From positions 2,956,501 to 3,020,500 of the forward strand of contig NZ_CP094532.1 of the NCBI RefSeq assembly GCF_022811685.1: a stretch of 64,000 bases of DNA. The letters run 5' to 3'. The DNA comes from Chryseobacterium suipulveris (GTDB lineage Bacteria > Bacteroidota > Bacteroidia > Flavobacteriales > Weeksellaceae). The position numbers were made by a program, and so were the translations under genes. Under the pieces are notes generated by a model. It was not told the origin of the DNA. It was given only the letters and a program-made list of their open reading frames with translations, and searched no databases. Below, piece by piece: positions 33,440-42,418 of this stretch (position 1 is its first letter; each line of letters opens with the position of its first letter).

Positions 33440-35278
33440 ATGAAACCTCTTCAACGGATTCTCTCTTTTGCAAAACCGCACCAAAACTACCTTTTCGGGA
33501 GCATTTTCTTTAATTTGCTCTACTCGGTTCTGCAGATTTTTTCCATTGTCACAATGCTTCCGATTCTGCGGATCCTCTTTAAACTCGACAAAGAAGTCGA
33601 TACCTCCAAAGTTCCCGTTTACAGCGGAAGGTTTGCAGATTATTTCGGCTATCTGAAAGATACGGCGTACTACAAAATCCAGATGAACATCAACGAGTAT
33701 GGTGCAATCCAGGTTTTGGCGGTACTTTGCGGGATTACCGGAACTGCCTTTTTGCTGCGTAACCTTTTCAGGTATTTGGGAGCTTATTTCCTGGTAAATT
33801 ACCGAGTTGGGATTACTAAGGATTTGCGAACCGCGATGTATAACAAGTTCCTCAAACTCCCCGTTTCATTTTTTACGGAACAGAGAAAAGGCGATATGAT
33901 GTCGAGAATTTCCAACGACATTGGTGCAGTAGAGGGCGGAATTATGGGCAGCTTGGTCGATATTCTGAACTCGCCGTTTATGATTATTTCGTCGCTGGTA
34001 ACGCTGTTCATCCTATCACCGAAACTTACACTTTTCTCATTGCTGGTTTTTCCTGTGATGGGTTGGCTGATTTCGTTTGTCGGGAAAAGTTTGAAACGTA
34101 AAGCAACCGCAGCACAGGAAGAATTGGGGAATCTGTTTTCTTTAGTTGATGAAACCCTGAAATCGTCGAAAGTCATCAAAATTTTTAATGCCGACAAAAT
34201 CCTTAAAAACCGTTTCAACCATACCACCTACAACTGGCAGAAGTACGCGATCGGAATGAGCAGAAGGCGCGAACTCGCTTCACCGATGAGCGAATTTTTG
34301 GGTTCAGTGACCATCTTGATTATCACTTGGTATGCAGGAACCGAAATCATTAACGGAACCAATAAAGATCCAGTGACTTTCCTTGCGTTCATCGGAGTTT
34401 TCTTTCAGATTTTGGATCCGGCGAAAAAACTGTCGAATGCGATTTCTGCAATTCAGGGTGGGATGGCGAGTTTGGACCGCGTCTCCGAAGTTTTAGATTA
34501 CGATCTGAAAGTGGATGAGGCAGAAAATCCTGTGGAAATCTCTACATTAAAAGATAAAATTGAGTTTAAAAACATTGGTTTCTATTACGATAAGGACAAT
34601 GTGATTCTTAAGAATTTCAATCTCACGATTCCGAAAGGAAAAACGATTGCGCTGGTTGGACAGTCAGGTTCGGGAAAAACCACGATTGCCAATTTGCTTG
34701 CCAGGTTTTACGATGTTTCCGAAGGTGAAATTTTGGTAGATGGAATTAATATCAAAGATTTAAAAGTTCAGGATTACCGAAATCTTTTGGGAATGGTAAC
34801 GCAAGAATCGGTACTTTTTAATGATTCTGTTTTCAATAATATTTTGATGGGAAAACCCGATGCTACTGAAGCAGAAGTAATTTCCGCGGCAAAAATTGCC
34901 AATGCCCATCAGTTCATCGAAAACCTTCCCGAGAAATATTTCACCAATATCGGCGACGATGGCAACAAACTTTCTGGTGGACAAAAACAGCGCGTTTCCA
35001 TTGCAAGAGCAGTTCTGAAAAATCCTCCAATTATGATTCTGGATGAAGCCACTTCCGCACTCGACACCGAGTCGGAAAGATCGGTCCAGGATGCGCTCGA
35101 AAAAATGATGGAAAACCGAACTTCTTTAGTTATCGCTCACCGACTTTCTACTATTCAGAAAGCAGATCTAATCGTGGTGATGGAACGTGGCGAGATTGTG
35201 GAACAGGGAACTCATCAGGAACTTTTTGAAAAAAACGGGGTGTATAGAAAACTCGTTGAACTTCAGAATTTTGGGTAA
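33440..35278 (+). CDS. ABC exporter, MsbA-like lipid/multidrug half-transporter
   Basis: This is a fused transmembrane-ATPase half-transporter of the MsbA type. Six membrane segments fill residues 15-330. The ATPase domain follows, with Walker A LVGQSGSGKTT, the signature LSGGQKQR, Walker B IMILDEATSALD and the H-loop AHRLSTI. I start at the ATG at 33440 (MKPLQRILSFAKPHQ); the longer frame from 33314 only reads the terminator and repeat sequence. The 612-residue length is typical. It could flip lipid A core or export another lipid or drug; the sequence does not decide. A DUF1801 gene follows 32 bases later. Confidence 0.92.
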   Translation: MKPLQRILSFAKPHQNYLFGSIFFNLLYSVLQIFSIVTMLPILRILFKLDKEVDTSKVPVYSGRFADYFGYLKDTAYYKIQMNINEYGAIQVLAVLCGITGTAFLLRNLFRYLGAYFLVNYRVGITKDLRTAMYNKFLKLPVSFFTEQRKGDMMSRISNDIGAVEGGIMGSLVDILNSPFMIISSLVTLFILSPKLTLFSLLVFPVMGWLISFVGKSLKRKATAAQEELGNLFSLVDETLKSSKVIKIFNADKILKNRFNHTTYNWQKYAIGMSRRRELASPMSEFLGSVTILIITWYAGTEIINGTNKDPVTFLAFIGVFFQILDPAKKLSNAISAIQGGMASLDRVSEVLDYDLKVDEAENPVEISTLKDKIEFKNIGFYYDKDNVILKNFNLTIPKGKTIALVGQSGSGKTTIANLLARFYDVSEGEILVDGINIKDLKVQDYRNLLGMVTQESVLFNDSVFNNILMGKPDATEAEVISAAKIANAHQFIENLPEKYFTNIGDDGNKLSGGQKQRVSIARAVLKNPPIMILDEATSALDTESERSVQDALEKMMENRTSLVIAHRLSTIQKADLIVVMERGEIVEQGTHQELFEKNGVYRKLVELQNFG

Positions 35279-35310
35279 GTTTGATTGTAAATTCTCTTTG
35301 TCTTTCCGCA

Positions 35311-35652
35311 ATGAATCCTTTAAATGAATACTATCTGCGCCAACCGGAACCTTCGCGGAGCATCCTTCTTTTTCTGCGCGAATTTATTTTAAAACACGAT
35401 CCGCAGATTACTGAAACGCTGAGTTTCGGGCTGCCTTTTTTCAAATTTAAAGGTAAAATGTTCTGTTATTTCAATTACCACAAGAAATTCGGAAAGTATT
35501 ACATCAGTTTCAATAAAGGAAAGGAGCTGATGTATGCTGAATTGGTTCGGGAAGACAGAAAACTGTTTAAAATTCTGCTGATCGACGAAAACGAAGATCT
35601 TCCGGTAGAACTGATCTCACAAATCATGGAAGACCTGAAGAAAATGCTGTGA
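35311..35652 (+). CDS. DUF1801 domain-containing protein
   Basis: This 113-residue cytoplasmic protein has the DUF1801 (YdhG-like) pattern: LREFILKHDPQITETLSFGLPFFKFKGKMFCYFNYHKK, in pieces, followed by YISFNKGKEL. The fold is known, but the role is not. The start at 35311 (MNPLNEYYLRQ) is preferred to an upstream TTG. It lies 32 bases after the ABC exporter gene and is probably read from the same transcript. Confidence 0.85.
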   Translation: MNPLNEYYLRQPEPSRSILLFLREFILKHDPQITETLSFGLPFFKFKGKMFCYFNYHKKFGKYYISFNKGKELMYAELVREDRKLFKILLIDENEDLPVELISQIMEDLKKML

Positions 35653-35699
35653 CAAATTCGCAAATGAGCACATTACCAAATTAACACATTATCAATCTT

Positions 35700-35737
35700 T
35701 ACCGCCCAATCAGTTTCTTAATCGAGTTCTGTTTCAT
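35700..35737 (-). repeat. Relic copy of the mutS 3' end
   Basis: Thirty-eight bases match the live mutS 3' end (37567-37604) at 34 positions, in the same orientation. Read on the minus strand they encode MKQNSIKKLIGR and a stop (TAA), against MKLNSIKKLIGQ and a stop (TAG) in mutS. All differences leave the peptide pattern readable. The relic lies 59 bases before the lipoprotein gene's 3' end, so the two copies flank the C10 protease module. Confidence 0.85.
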
Positions 35738-35795
35738 TCATCGATCAAATCTCAATTAACATTTTTATTGCACTGGAATTATCGCCTTATTTAAT

Positions 35796-36266
35796 CTATT
35801 TTTGAACAGTAAAGTGTGGCTGAAAATTCTTGATCTCTACACCGTTGTAGATGAGCTTAGAAACTCCAATATTGTTGGGTAAATAATAATACGTGACGTT
35901 GAGTTCATCGGTAATCTCACTATTAAATTTTATTCTTAAGCTTCTGTTATCTTCTCCTTTAGGAGTCTTCAAGGCAATCCAAATGTATAGTTTATCGGTT
36001 CCATAAACAGGACGAAATTCATAACCATAAGGATAATTTGGACTATCACCACCATAATATTCTTGCCATTGTCCATTTTCAAGATAGGAAATACGCACTG
36101 CCTTTTTATCGAATTCTGGTTTGTCAAATAAATAGGTACCGTCACTTAAAGCAATGTTAAAGAGTAATTGGTAATTCATAATTGCAGAATTATCTGGTCT
36201 ATCTTTACAGGAAAAAAATAGAAGAAAAAGAAGCAATAAAGTCATCGAAATTGTTGCTTTCATCAC
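35796..36266 (-). CDS. Small lipoprotein paired with the C10 protease (candidate inhibitor)
   Basis: I recognise no domain family. The 156-residue protein has a lipoprotein signal (TLLLLFLLFFSCKD, lipobox FFSC, Cys20) and a mature part of about 135 residues rich in Tyr and beta-forming residues, with no cysteine after the lipobox. It starts nine bases after the C10 peptidase gene on the same strand, so the two form one operon. In Bacteroides fragilis and streptococci, C10 proteases are encoded next to small inhibitor proteins, some of them lipoproteins. By context this may be the cognate inhibitor; that is inference. Base composition is more AT-rich than in mutS (15 of 60 G+C at 35881-35940). 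Confidence 0.75.
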   Translation of the reverse strand: MMKATISMTLLLLFLLFFSCKDRPDNSAIMNYQLLFNIALSDGTYLFDKPEFDKKAVRISYLENGQWQEYYGGDSPNYPYGYEFRPVYGTDKLYIWIALKTPKGEDNRSLRIKFNSEITDELNVTYYYLPNNIGVSKLIYNGVEIKNFQPHFTVQK

Positions 36267-36275
36267 AGTAAGAAT

Positions 36276-37487
36276 TTATGGTTTTGCATAATAAATCATT
36301 TTTCTATCTTGGTTGTAGGTATTTTCTCCTGGACTAAAGTTGTTTACACCAAACAAACCATCATGCAATCCGCCCCAACCCCAGTTCATGAATAGCATAA
36401 AGTATCCATATCCACCAGTGGCCATTCCATTATCGTCAAATATACATGAATATCCCTGTACATATCCGTCACATACCCATGCATGTCCTTTGTATTGAAG
36501 ACCTAAGAAGCCATAATATCTGCCACCTGAAAGATACACAGGATAATTGGAGTTTATTAGTGACGGAATATAGGTATGATTGAAATTGGTGTAGCTTACC
36601 GCAGAATATCCTAAGAATGACAACGCCTCCGCAGCTTTCTCATCAAAAGCGGAAGAGGATGCACATCCATAGTTCATATTAACCAAACCCCCAACATCTG
36701 CCATAAGTTGCGAGGTTTCTTGACTTCCTCCAATATTTGGCATTAAACTCCAATTATAATTGTTAGGAAACTCATTATATTTCATAATTTGAGCAACTGC
36801 TGTAGCCACGCATCCTGTCCAAGCTCTTCCATTATGAGGAGTTCCATCGCCATAGCATCCTTTATCAGGACAAAACCAATTATATCCATCACCTTGTCCC
36901 CACTTTGTTTTTAATAATGGACCAACTGAACTATGGTACTGACTCGGACAATCGTAAGCATTGCCGCCTTCACCATCTGGTGGTTCACGATTTACAATAG
37001 CATCCCATTGTCCTTTTATTTCAACAAGTTGTGGAACGTTATCCTCTCTTGCGAGCTCAAGTTCATGTATTTCAGTATCTAAATACCCTAAGAAGGATTG
37101 AGGTAAATCTTCCGATAATTCAAATTTTCCTGATTCAACAATCCCCATGATCGGATGGCTTCGTTTATCTGCTGCAAATAAAATATATCCATTATCCTTC
37201 AGGTTAATTGCATAAAAGGCATTGATACCTTTCTTATCCTTGATTTCTACAATATTATCAATTTGAAGCGAATCACCATTCTGTCTTTTATTTCTACTAA
37301 GAAAATTAGCATTGAAAAGCTTTGTCTTGCTGCTCACCTTATAAAAAAGTTTGCTTTCCACAATTTTTTCTGCCTCTTTTTTAGTCACAAAATGATCGTT
37401 ATCAATTAATCTTACGAAAGGCTCGCTTCTACAGTTGGTTAGTAGGAAACCCAATGTAAAAAGAAAATAGATAAATAAGTTTTTCAT
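36276..37487 (-). CDS. C10 family cysteine peptidase (SpeB/streptopain-like lipoprotein)
   Basis: C10 peptidases are secreted papain-fold cysteine proteases made as zymogens. A lipoprotein signal (MKNLFIYFLFTLGFLLTNC, lipobox Cys19) is followed by a propeptide region (about residues 25-170, Spi/pro-domain-like YILFAADKRSHPIMGIVESG). The mature catalytic domain then shows Cys226 in AWTGCVATAVAQIMKY and His335 in KGHAWVCDGY, plus the conserved NWGWGG near residue 368. The ATG at 37487 is chosen because it opens the signal. The protein has 403 residues. It is encoded directly downstream of mutS on the same strand, yet is flanked by a duplicated mutS 3' end and is AT-rich (17 of 60 G+C at 37201-37260), pointing to acquisition. 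Confidence 0.92.
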   Translation of the reverse strand: MKNLFIYFLFTLGFLLTNCRSEPFVRLIDNDHFVTKKEAEKIVESKLFYKVSSKTKLFNANFLSRNKRQNGDSLQIDNIVEIKDKKGINAFYAINLKDNGYILFAADKRSHPIMGIVESGKFELSEDLPQSFLGYLDTEIHELELAREDNVPQLVEIKGQWDAIVNREPPDGEGGNAYDCPSQYHSSVGPLLKTKWGQGDGYNWFCPDKGCYGDGTPHNGRAWTGCVATAVAQIMKYNEFPNNYNWSLMPNIGGSQETSQLMADVGGLVNMNYGCASSSAFDEKAAEALSFLGYSAVSYTNFNHTYIPSLINSNYPVYLSGGRYYGFLGLQYKGHAWVCDGYVQGYSCIFDDNGMATGGYGYFMLFMNWGWGGLHDGLFGVNNFSPGENTYNQDRKMIYYAKP

Positions 37488-37565
37488 AGAAATTTGATTT
37501 AGCCAAATATACTTCTTTATCCAGAATAATTTTACCTCGAACAAATCCTTAACAATTATTTAATT

Positions 37566-40145
37566 CTACTGCCCAATCAACTTCTTAATCGAGTTCAGTT
37601 TCATCAGCGCTTCAATTGGCGTCAAAGTATTGATGTCGATTTTCGTCAGTTCCTCGCGGATGTTTTCCAGAACGGGATCATCGAGCTGAAAGAAAGATAG
37701 CTGTAAATTTTCTTCGGTGATGGCTTTGGTTTTTTCTTTTCCGTTTTTCTGGGAACGGCTTTTTTCTAAAGTCTTCAGAACTTCGTTCGCTCGGTTGACC
37801 ACCGTTGAAGGCATTCCCGCTAGTTTTGCCACGTGGATTCCGAAACTGTGTTCGCTTCCGCCTGCAACGAGTTTCCGCATAAAGATAATCGTCCCTTTAT
37901 TCTCCTGGATCGAAACGTGGAAATTTTTAATCCGCTCAAAATTCACCGTCATTTCGTTGAGTTCGTGGTAATGCGTCGCAAATAAAGTTTTCGGCTGCGT
38001 TGGATGTTGGTGCAGGTATTCCGCGATTGCCCAGGCTATCGAAACGCCGTCGTAAGTGGAAGTTCCGCGACCAATCTCATCCAGAAGGATTAAACTTCGT
38101 TCGGAAATATTATTCAGAATATTCGCTGCCTCGTTCATTTCCACCATAAAGGTCGATTCGCCCGCAGAAATATTGTCGGTCGCACCAACCCGCGTGAAAA
38201 TCTTGTCGAGAATCCCGATTTCGGCGTGTTTCGCAGGAACGAAACTACCAATTTGTGCGAGAAGACAGATGATTGCAGTTTGACGGAGAATCGCAGATTT
38301 ACCCGCCATATTCGGTCCCGTAACCATGATGATCTGCTGCGAATCCTTGTCGAGAAAAAGGTCGTTTGGAATATATTTTTCACCGAGAGGAAGCGCGTTT
38401 TCGATGATCGGGTGTCGTGCTTCGGTTAATGAAATTTCAAAAGAATCATTCAAAATCGGTTTCGTATAACTCTCAGAAACAGCGAGTTCCGACAAACCTA
38501 CACCACAGTCGAGTTCGGCGATAATCTTGGAATCTTCCTGAATCTGATCGATGTAGATCATCACGTTTTCGCAAACTTTTCGGTACAGATCATGCTCGAT
38601 TTTGGAGATTTTTTCTTCGGCACCGAGAATCTGTTCTTCGTATTCTTTCAGTTCCTCGGTGATATATCTTTCCGCATTGACCAGCGTTTGCTTACGAATC
38701 CAATCGGTGGGAACCTTGTCTTTATGGGTATTTCGAACTTCAATAAAATATCCGAAAACGTTATTGAAACTAATTTTCAAACTCGAAATTCCCGTCCGTT
38801 CGGTTTCCCGTTCGCATATTTCATCGAGGAAGCTTTTTCCTTTATGCTGAAGATTTCTCAGCCGATCCAGCTCTTCGGAAATTCCGTTTTTAATGACATT
38901 TCCTTTCGCAATATTTACGGGAAGTTCCTCATTCAGATAGTTTTCCAAATATTTGATGAGATCTTCGAGCCCGTTTAATGGATTCAGGTAAGCCAAATGC
39001 TCATCAAAAGAATGAAGCAAGTTTTTGATTTGATGGATGTTAACCAAACTTTGACGAAGGTAACCGAGTTCTTTCGGTGAGATTTTTTCGGAAGCCAGTT
39101 TTCCCATCAATCGGTCGAGGTCGGAAATCGTTTTCAGCAGCTGAAGGATTTCGTATTTTAAATCATCTTCTTTGTTAAAGAATTCGATCAGTCCCAATCT
39201 TCTGTTGATTTCGTCCACTGATTTTAGTGGGAGAATCAATCTTCTCCGCAACAATCTTCCTCCCATCGGAGTTGAGGTTCTGTCGATAATGTCGAGCAGC
39301 GATTTTCCGTGAGGATTGCTTGGATAAACGATTTCCAGATTCCTCAAGGTGAAATTATCCATCATCAGATAATCGTCTTGCGGAATCAGTTGGATTTTGG
39401 TAATATGCTGTAAAAGAGCATGATGTGTGTCTTCGACCAGATAAGCGAAAATTGCTCCTGCCGAAATAATTCCCAGTTTCATTTCTTCCACACCGAAACC
39501 TTTCAGCGATTGGGTTTTGAAATGGTTGGTCAGTTTTTCGTAAGCGTAATTGTATTGGAACGCCCAGTCTTCGAGCTTGAAAGTATTTCTGGTTTTAAGC
39601 TGCGATGGGAGTTCGGTCGTTCTTTGGTAAATAATCTCACTCGGATCAAAAGTATGGACGATGTGGAGGAGTTTTTCCAGATTCCCTTCCGAAACCAGAA
39701 ATTCACCTGTGGAAACATCGACCAAAGTCATCCCGAATTTCTCTTTTTCCTTGTGGATGGAAAGCAGGAAGTTATTTTTCTTGGAGGTTAAAACCTGCTC
39801 GTTGAAAGTCACACCCGGAGTAACCAATTCGGTAACGCCGCGTTTCACAATTCCTTTCACCGTTTTCGGATCTTCCAGCTGGTCACAAATCGCCACACGA
39901 AGCCCCGCTCTCACCAATTTCGGAAGATACGAATCGATAGAATGGTGCGGAAAACCAGCCAGTTCCAGTTGCGAATCGCCGTTGTTTCTTTTGGTCAGCA
40001 CAATCCCCAGAATCTGAGAAGCTTTAATGGCATCGGACCCGAAAGTCTCATAGAAATCCCCGACTCTAAACAGCAGAAGCGCATCAGGATATTTTCCCTT
40101 GATGGTGTTGTACTGCGTCATTAATGGGGTTTCTTTCTTTGCCAT
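37566..40145 (-). CDS. mutS: DNA mismatch repair protein MutS
   Basis: MutS recognises mismatches and starts repair with MutL. The mismatch-binding Phe-x-Glu motif is in GDFYETFG near residue 32. The ATPase shows Walker A TGPNMAGKSAILRQT (near residue 612) and Walker B LLDEIGRGTSTYDG, with the His switch ATHYHEL. The 859-residue length is usual for Bacteroidota. The C-terminal helix-turn-helix is present and the protein ends MKLNSIKKLIGQ. Local base composition is ordinary (29 of 60 G+C at 38041-38100), unlike the module that follows it. It diverges from a SpoU methyltransferase gene across 81 bp. Confidence 0.97.
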   Translation of the reverse strand: MAKKETPLMTQYNTIKGKYPDALLLFRVGDFYETFGSDAIKASQILGIVLTKRNNGDSQLELAGFPHHSIDSYLPKLVRAGLRVAICDQLEDPKTVKGIVKRGVTELVTPGVTFNEQVLTSKKNNFLLSIHKEKEKFGMTLVDVSTGEFLVSEGNLEKLLHIVHTFDPSEIIYQRTTELPSQLKTRNTFKLEDWAFQYNYAYEKLTNHFKTQSLKGFGVEEMKLGIISAGAIFAYLVEDTHHALLQHITKIQLIPQDDYLMMDNFTLRNLEIVYPSNPHGKSLLDIIDRTSTPMGGRLLRRRLILPLKSVDEINRRLGLIEFFNKEDDLKYEILQLLKTISDLDRLMGKLASEKISPKELGYLRQSLVNIHQIKNLLHSFDEHLAYLNPLNGLEDLIKYLENYLNEELPVNIAKGNVIKNGISEELDRLRNLQHKGKSFLDEICERETERTGISSLKISFNNVFGYFIEVRNTHKDKVPTDWIRKQTLVNAERYITEELKEYEEQILGAEEKISKIEHDLYRKVCENVMIYIDQIQEDSKIIAELDCGVGLSELAVSESYTKPILNDSFEISLTEARHPIIENALPLGEKYIPNDLFLDKDSQQIIMVTGPNMAGKSAILRQTAIICLLAQIGSFVPAKHAEIGILDKIFTRVGATDNISAGESTFMVEMNEAANILNNISERSLILLDEIGRGTSTYDGVSIAWAIAEYLHQHPTQPKTLFATHYHELNEMTVNFERIKNFHVSIQENKGTIIFMRKLVAGGSEHSFGIHVAKLAGMPSTVVNRANEVLKTLEKSRSQKNGKEKTKAITEENLQLSFFQLDDPVLENIREELTKIDINTLTPIEALMKLNSIKKLIGQ
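37567..37604 (-). repeat. Live mutS 3' end, partner of the relic at 35700
   Basis: This is the terminal part of mutS that matches the relic at 35700-35737 at 34 of 38 positions, in direct orientation. The stop codon lies at 37566-37568. The two copies are 1.87 kb apart. Confidence 0.85.
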
Positions 40146-40204
40146 CGAGATTGTTAAAACGGTTTGTGAAGGTGCGAAAATAAAAATAAAAGACGTAAAA
40201 ACCT

Positions 40205-40212
40205 TACTTTTG
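40205..40212 (+). promoter_or_regulatory. Candidate -7 promoter element of the SpoU methyltransferase gene
   Basis: TACTTTTG matches TAnnTTTG and ends 14 bases before the ATG at 40227. No good -33 element was found. Confidence 0.4.
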
Positions 40213-40226
40213 TCAAAATTACGAAA

Positions 40227-40772
40227 ATGTCCACCACCAAAAAACTGAAGCTCGAAGAATTAGGGAGAATCGATGTTGAAACCTTTAAGCAAACCGATAA
40301 GATTCCGCTCGTGGTGGTTTTGGACAATGTGAGGAGTATGCATAATGTAGGTGCAGTTTTCCGAACGGCGGATGCTTTTTTGGTTGAGAAAATTATTCTA
40401 TGCGGAATCACGCCGCAACCTCCACATCGCGAAATTCACAAAGCCGCATTGGGAGCAACCGAAAGTGTAGATTGGGTTTTCGAAAAGAACATTTCAGCGG
40501 CGCTTGAAAACTTGAAGAAGGAAGACTTCAAAATCATCGGGATCGAACAGACCACAAACTCCGAACTGATCACCAACTTCAAAATTAAAAAAGGTGAAAA
40601 ATACGCCATCGTTTTGGGCAATGAAGTGGAAGGTTTAAGCGATGAAGCACTTCCGCTTTACGATCATTTTCTTGAAATTCCACAATTGGGAACAAAGCAT
40701 TCGCTCAACGTTTCCGTATGTGCAGGAATCGTGATGTGGGAATTTGCCAAGAGTTTGAAGTTTGAGGTTTGA
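40227..40772 (+). CDS. SpoU/TrmH family RNA 2'-O-methyltransferase
   Basis: This SPOUT-class enzyme methylates a ribose 2'-OH in tRNA or rRNA using SAM. The three SpoU motifs are present: motif 1 VRSMHNVGAVFRTADAF (near residue 36), motif 2 VLGNEVEGLSDEAL (near residue 129) and motif 3 IPQLGTKHSLNVSVCAGIV (near residue 150). There is no N-terminal RNA-binding extension, so at 181 residues it is a short, catalytic-domain-only form. The target site cannot be named. The final residues (SLKFEV) run into an AAGTTTGAGG word tract. Confidence 0.92.
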   Translation: MSTTKKLKLEELGRIDVETFKQTDKIPLVVVLDNVRSMHNVGAVFRTADAFLVEKIILCGITPQPPHREIHKAALGATESVDWVFEKNISAALENLKKEDFKIIGIEQTTNSELITNFKIKKGEKYAIVLGNEVEGLSDEALPLYDHFLEIPQLGTKHSLNVSVCAGIVMWEFAKSLKFEV

Positions 40773-40993
40773 AGTTTACTCACAGTTTTTTTTATTTTTA
40801 TATTTTGAGTTCGTGAATGCTTCGCATTTCAAGTTTCAAGTTTCGAGTTTCAAGTTAAACCACCCCGTCTTCTCCTTCGTCGAAGACACCCCTCCAAAGG
40901 AGGGGAATTTAGACAGCACCAAACACGCTTGTCATTCCGAACCCGAAGATTCGGCGGGAGAGGAATCTCTAAATTTACCTGCGGTAAATTTAG
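40773..40993. repeat. Composite intergenic repeat block after the SpoU gene
   Basis: This block contains AAGTTTGAGG words, a TTTCAAG tandem tract (about 40827-40857), TTAAACCACCCCGTCTTC (40855-40872, also at 47405-47422), the palindrome CCCCTCCAAAGGAGGGG, and the perfect 11-bp hairpin CTAAATTTACC/GGTAAATTTAG (40969-40993), which overlaps the stop codon of the efflux channel gene. A GTCATTCCGAAC-type repeat lies between them. There is no coding sequence. Confidence 0.6.
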
Positions 40994-42417
40994 CGCCAAC
41001 CGCCGCCTAAAGCTTGATACAGCTCTACTCCCGCTTTCATTTTGGCATATTCGGCATTGGAAATATTGAGTTCGGCATTTAAAGAATTTACAGAGGCGTT
41101 CAGAACTTCCAAATAATTCGCCATCCCGTAATTCACCAATTCCTGGGAAAACTCTACCGATTTCTGATAGGCGTTGAGTTCCTTTCTCTTTAAACTGATA
41201 AAAGAATCTTGGGCTTCATAAATTTTCAGCGCGTCAGAAACTTCTTTTCCTGCATTCAAAAGCGTTTTACGGAAATTCAAATAAGCGGCTTCCTTTCTTG
41301 CCAAGCTCACTTCGTAGTTGGTTCTGATTTGTCTTTTGTTCAAAATGGGTTGGGTTAAACTTCCAACAAGCGTTGCAAAGAGGGAATTTACGCTGAACAG
41401 TTTGTCGATATCCGAACTTTGAATTCCGCCGCTTCCACCAATTCTCAAGCTGGGATAAAACTCCGCTTTTGCAGCATTCGTCAGTTCAAAGGCAGAAATT
41501 AGATTGTATTCCGACTGCATTACATCGGCTCTGTTGGAAAGTAAATTCGCCGAGAAGCCGAGTTTGTAATTTGTAGGCATTTTCTGCTGAGCAAGCGTAG
41601 TTCTTTCAATTTTTTGTGAAGGAATTCCCAGCAGCAAACTCATTGCATTTTCTAAAAGTTCGGTTTGGGTATCGATATTAACTAAAAGCGATTCTGCATT
41701 GAAAACCAACGCTTCACTTTGCTGAACGGCAACTTCAGTGAGTGTTCCCGCATCCTTCAATGCTTTGGTGGTTTCAAGATTTTTTTTACGGATGGCGATG
41801 GTTTCGTTAATAATCCGTTTCTGCTCATCGAAGGTCAATAACTGATAATAACCCGACGCAATGGCGGCAACCAAGTCGGTTTTCACCGCTTTGTGAGCAG
41901 CGGTAGTTCCAAGATATTGTGCGAACTGGGATTTCTCCTGAGCTTTCAGTTTTCCCCAAATATCGGCTTCCCAGGAAAGATCACCGCTCAAATCGAAAAG
42001 GTTATTATATCTTCTGTCCCCAAGAATCTGCCCGCTTTGCGTATTTAATGAGGGAGTCTGAAAAGTGTAACCTGGACCTGCCGAAAGTGTGGGTTGGTAA
42101 GCGGCTTTGCTTTGTTTGAGATAAGATTCTGCGGCAACAATATTCTGCAGCGCAATTCTAATGTCGAGGTTGTTTTCAAGTCCGTTCTGAATATGTTTCT
42201 GAAGAACGGCATCGGTGAAAATCTCACGCCAGGAAACGGTTGCAATACTTGAAGAATCTTTCGGAAGCTGATCGGTTCTGAACAGGTTCTCATTAACAAT
42301 TTCATACGGACGATCGTACTTTTCACGCGTCATACACGACGACAAAACCATCATTGAAACAACTGCAATCAGGAAAGTTCTGATCTTATTTTTGTTTTTG
42401 AAATTCTTTACCATCAT
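40990..42417 (-). CDS. RND efflux outer-membrane channel (TolC/OprM type)
   Basis: This outer-membrane factor forms the exit duct of a tripartite efflux pump. It has a lipoprotein signal (FLIAVVSMMVLSSC, lipobox LSSC) and two outer-membrane efflux repeats of long helices and strands, with typical segments such as NNLDIRIALQNIVAAESYLKQSK and LFSVNSLFATLVGSLTQPIL. The length is 475 residues. It is the last gene of the minus-strand operon with the permease and adaptor; the permease stop is one base away. Its stop codon overlaps a perfect hairpin in the intergenic block. Confidence 0.92.
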   Translation of the reverse strand: MMVKNFKNKNKIRTFLIAVVSMMVLSSCMTREKYDRPYEIVNENLFRTDQLPKDSSSIATVSWREIFTDAVLQKHIQNGLENNLDIRIALQNIVAAESYLKQSKAAYQPTLSAGPGYTFQTPSLNTQSGQILGDRRYNNLFDLSGDLSWEADIWGKLKAQEKSQFAQYLGTTAAHKAVKTDLVAAIASGYYQLLTFDEQKRIINETIAIRKKNLETTKALKDAGTLTEVAVQQSEALVFNAESLLVNIDTQTELLENAMSLLLGIPSQKIERTTLAQQKMPTNYKLGFSANLLSNRADVMQSEYNLISAFELTNAAKAEFYPSLRIGGSGGIQSSDIDKLFSVNSLFATLVGSLTQPILNKRQIRTNYEVSLARKEAAYLNFRKTLLNAGKEVSDALKIYEAQDSFISLKRKELNAYQKSVEFSQELVNYGMANYLEVLNASVNSLNAELNISNAEYAKMKAGVELYQALGGGWR

Positions 42418-42418
42418 T

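Noticed and set aside
35700..37604. Insertion sequence carrying the C10 genes
   Set aside because: No transposase and no terminal inverted repeats; the only flanking duplication is the mutS end itself.
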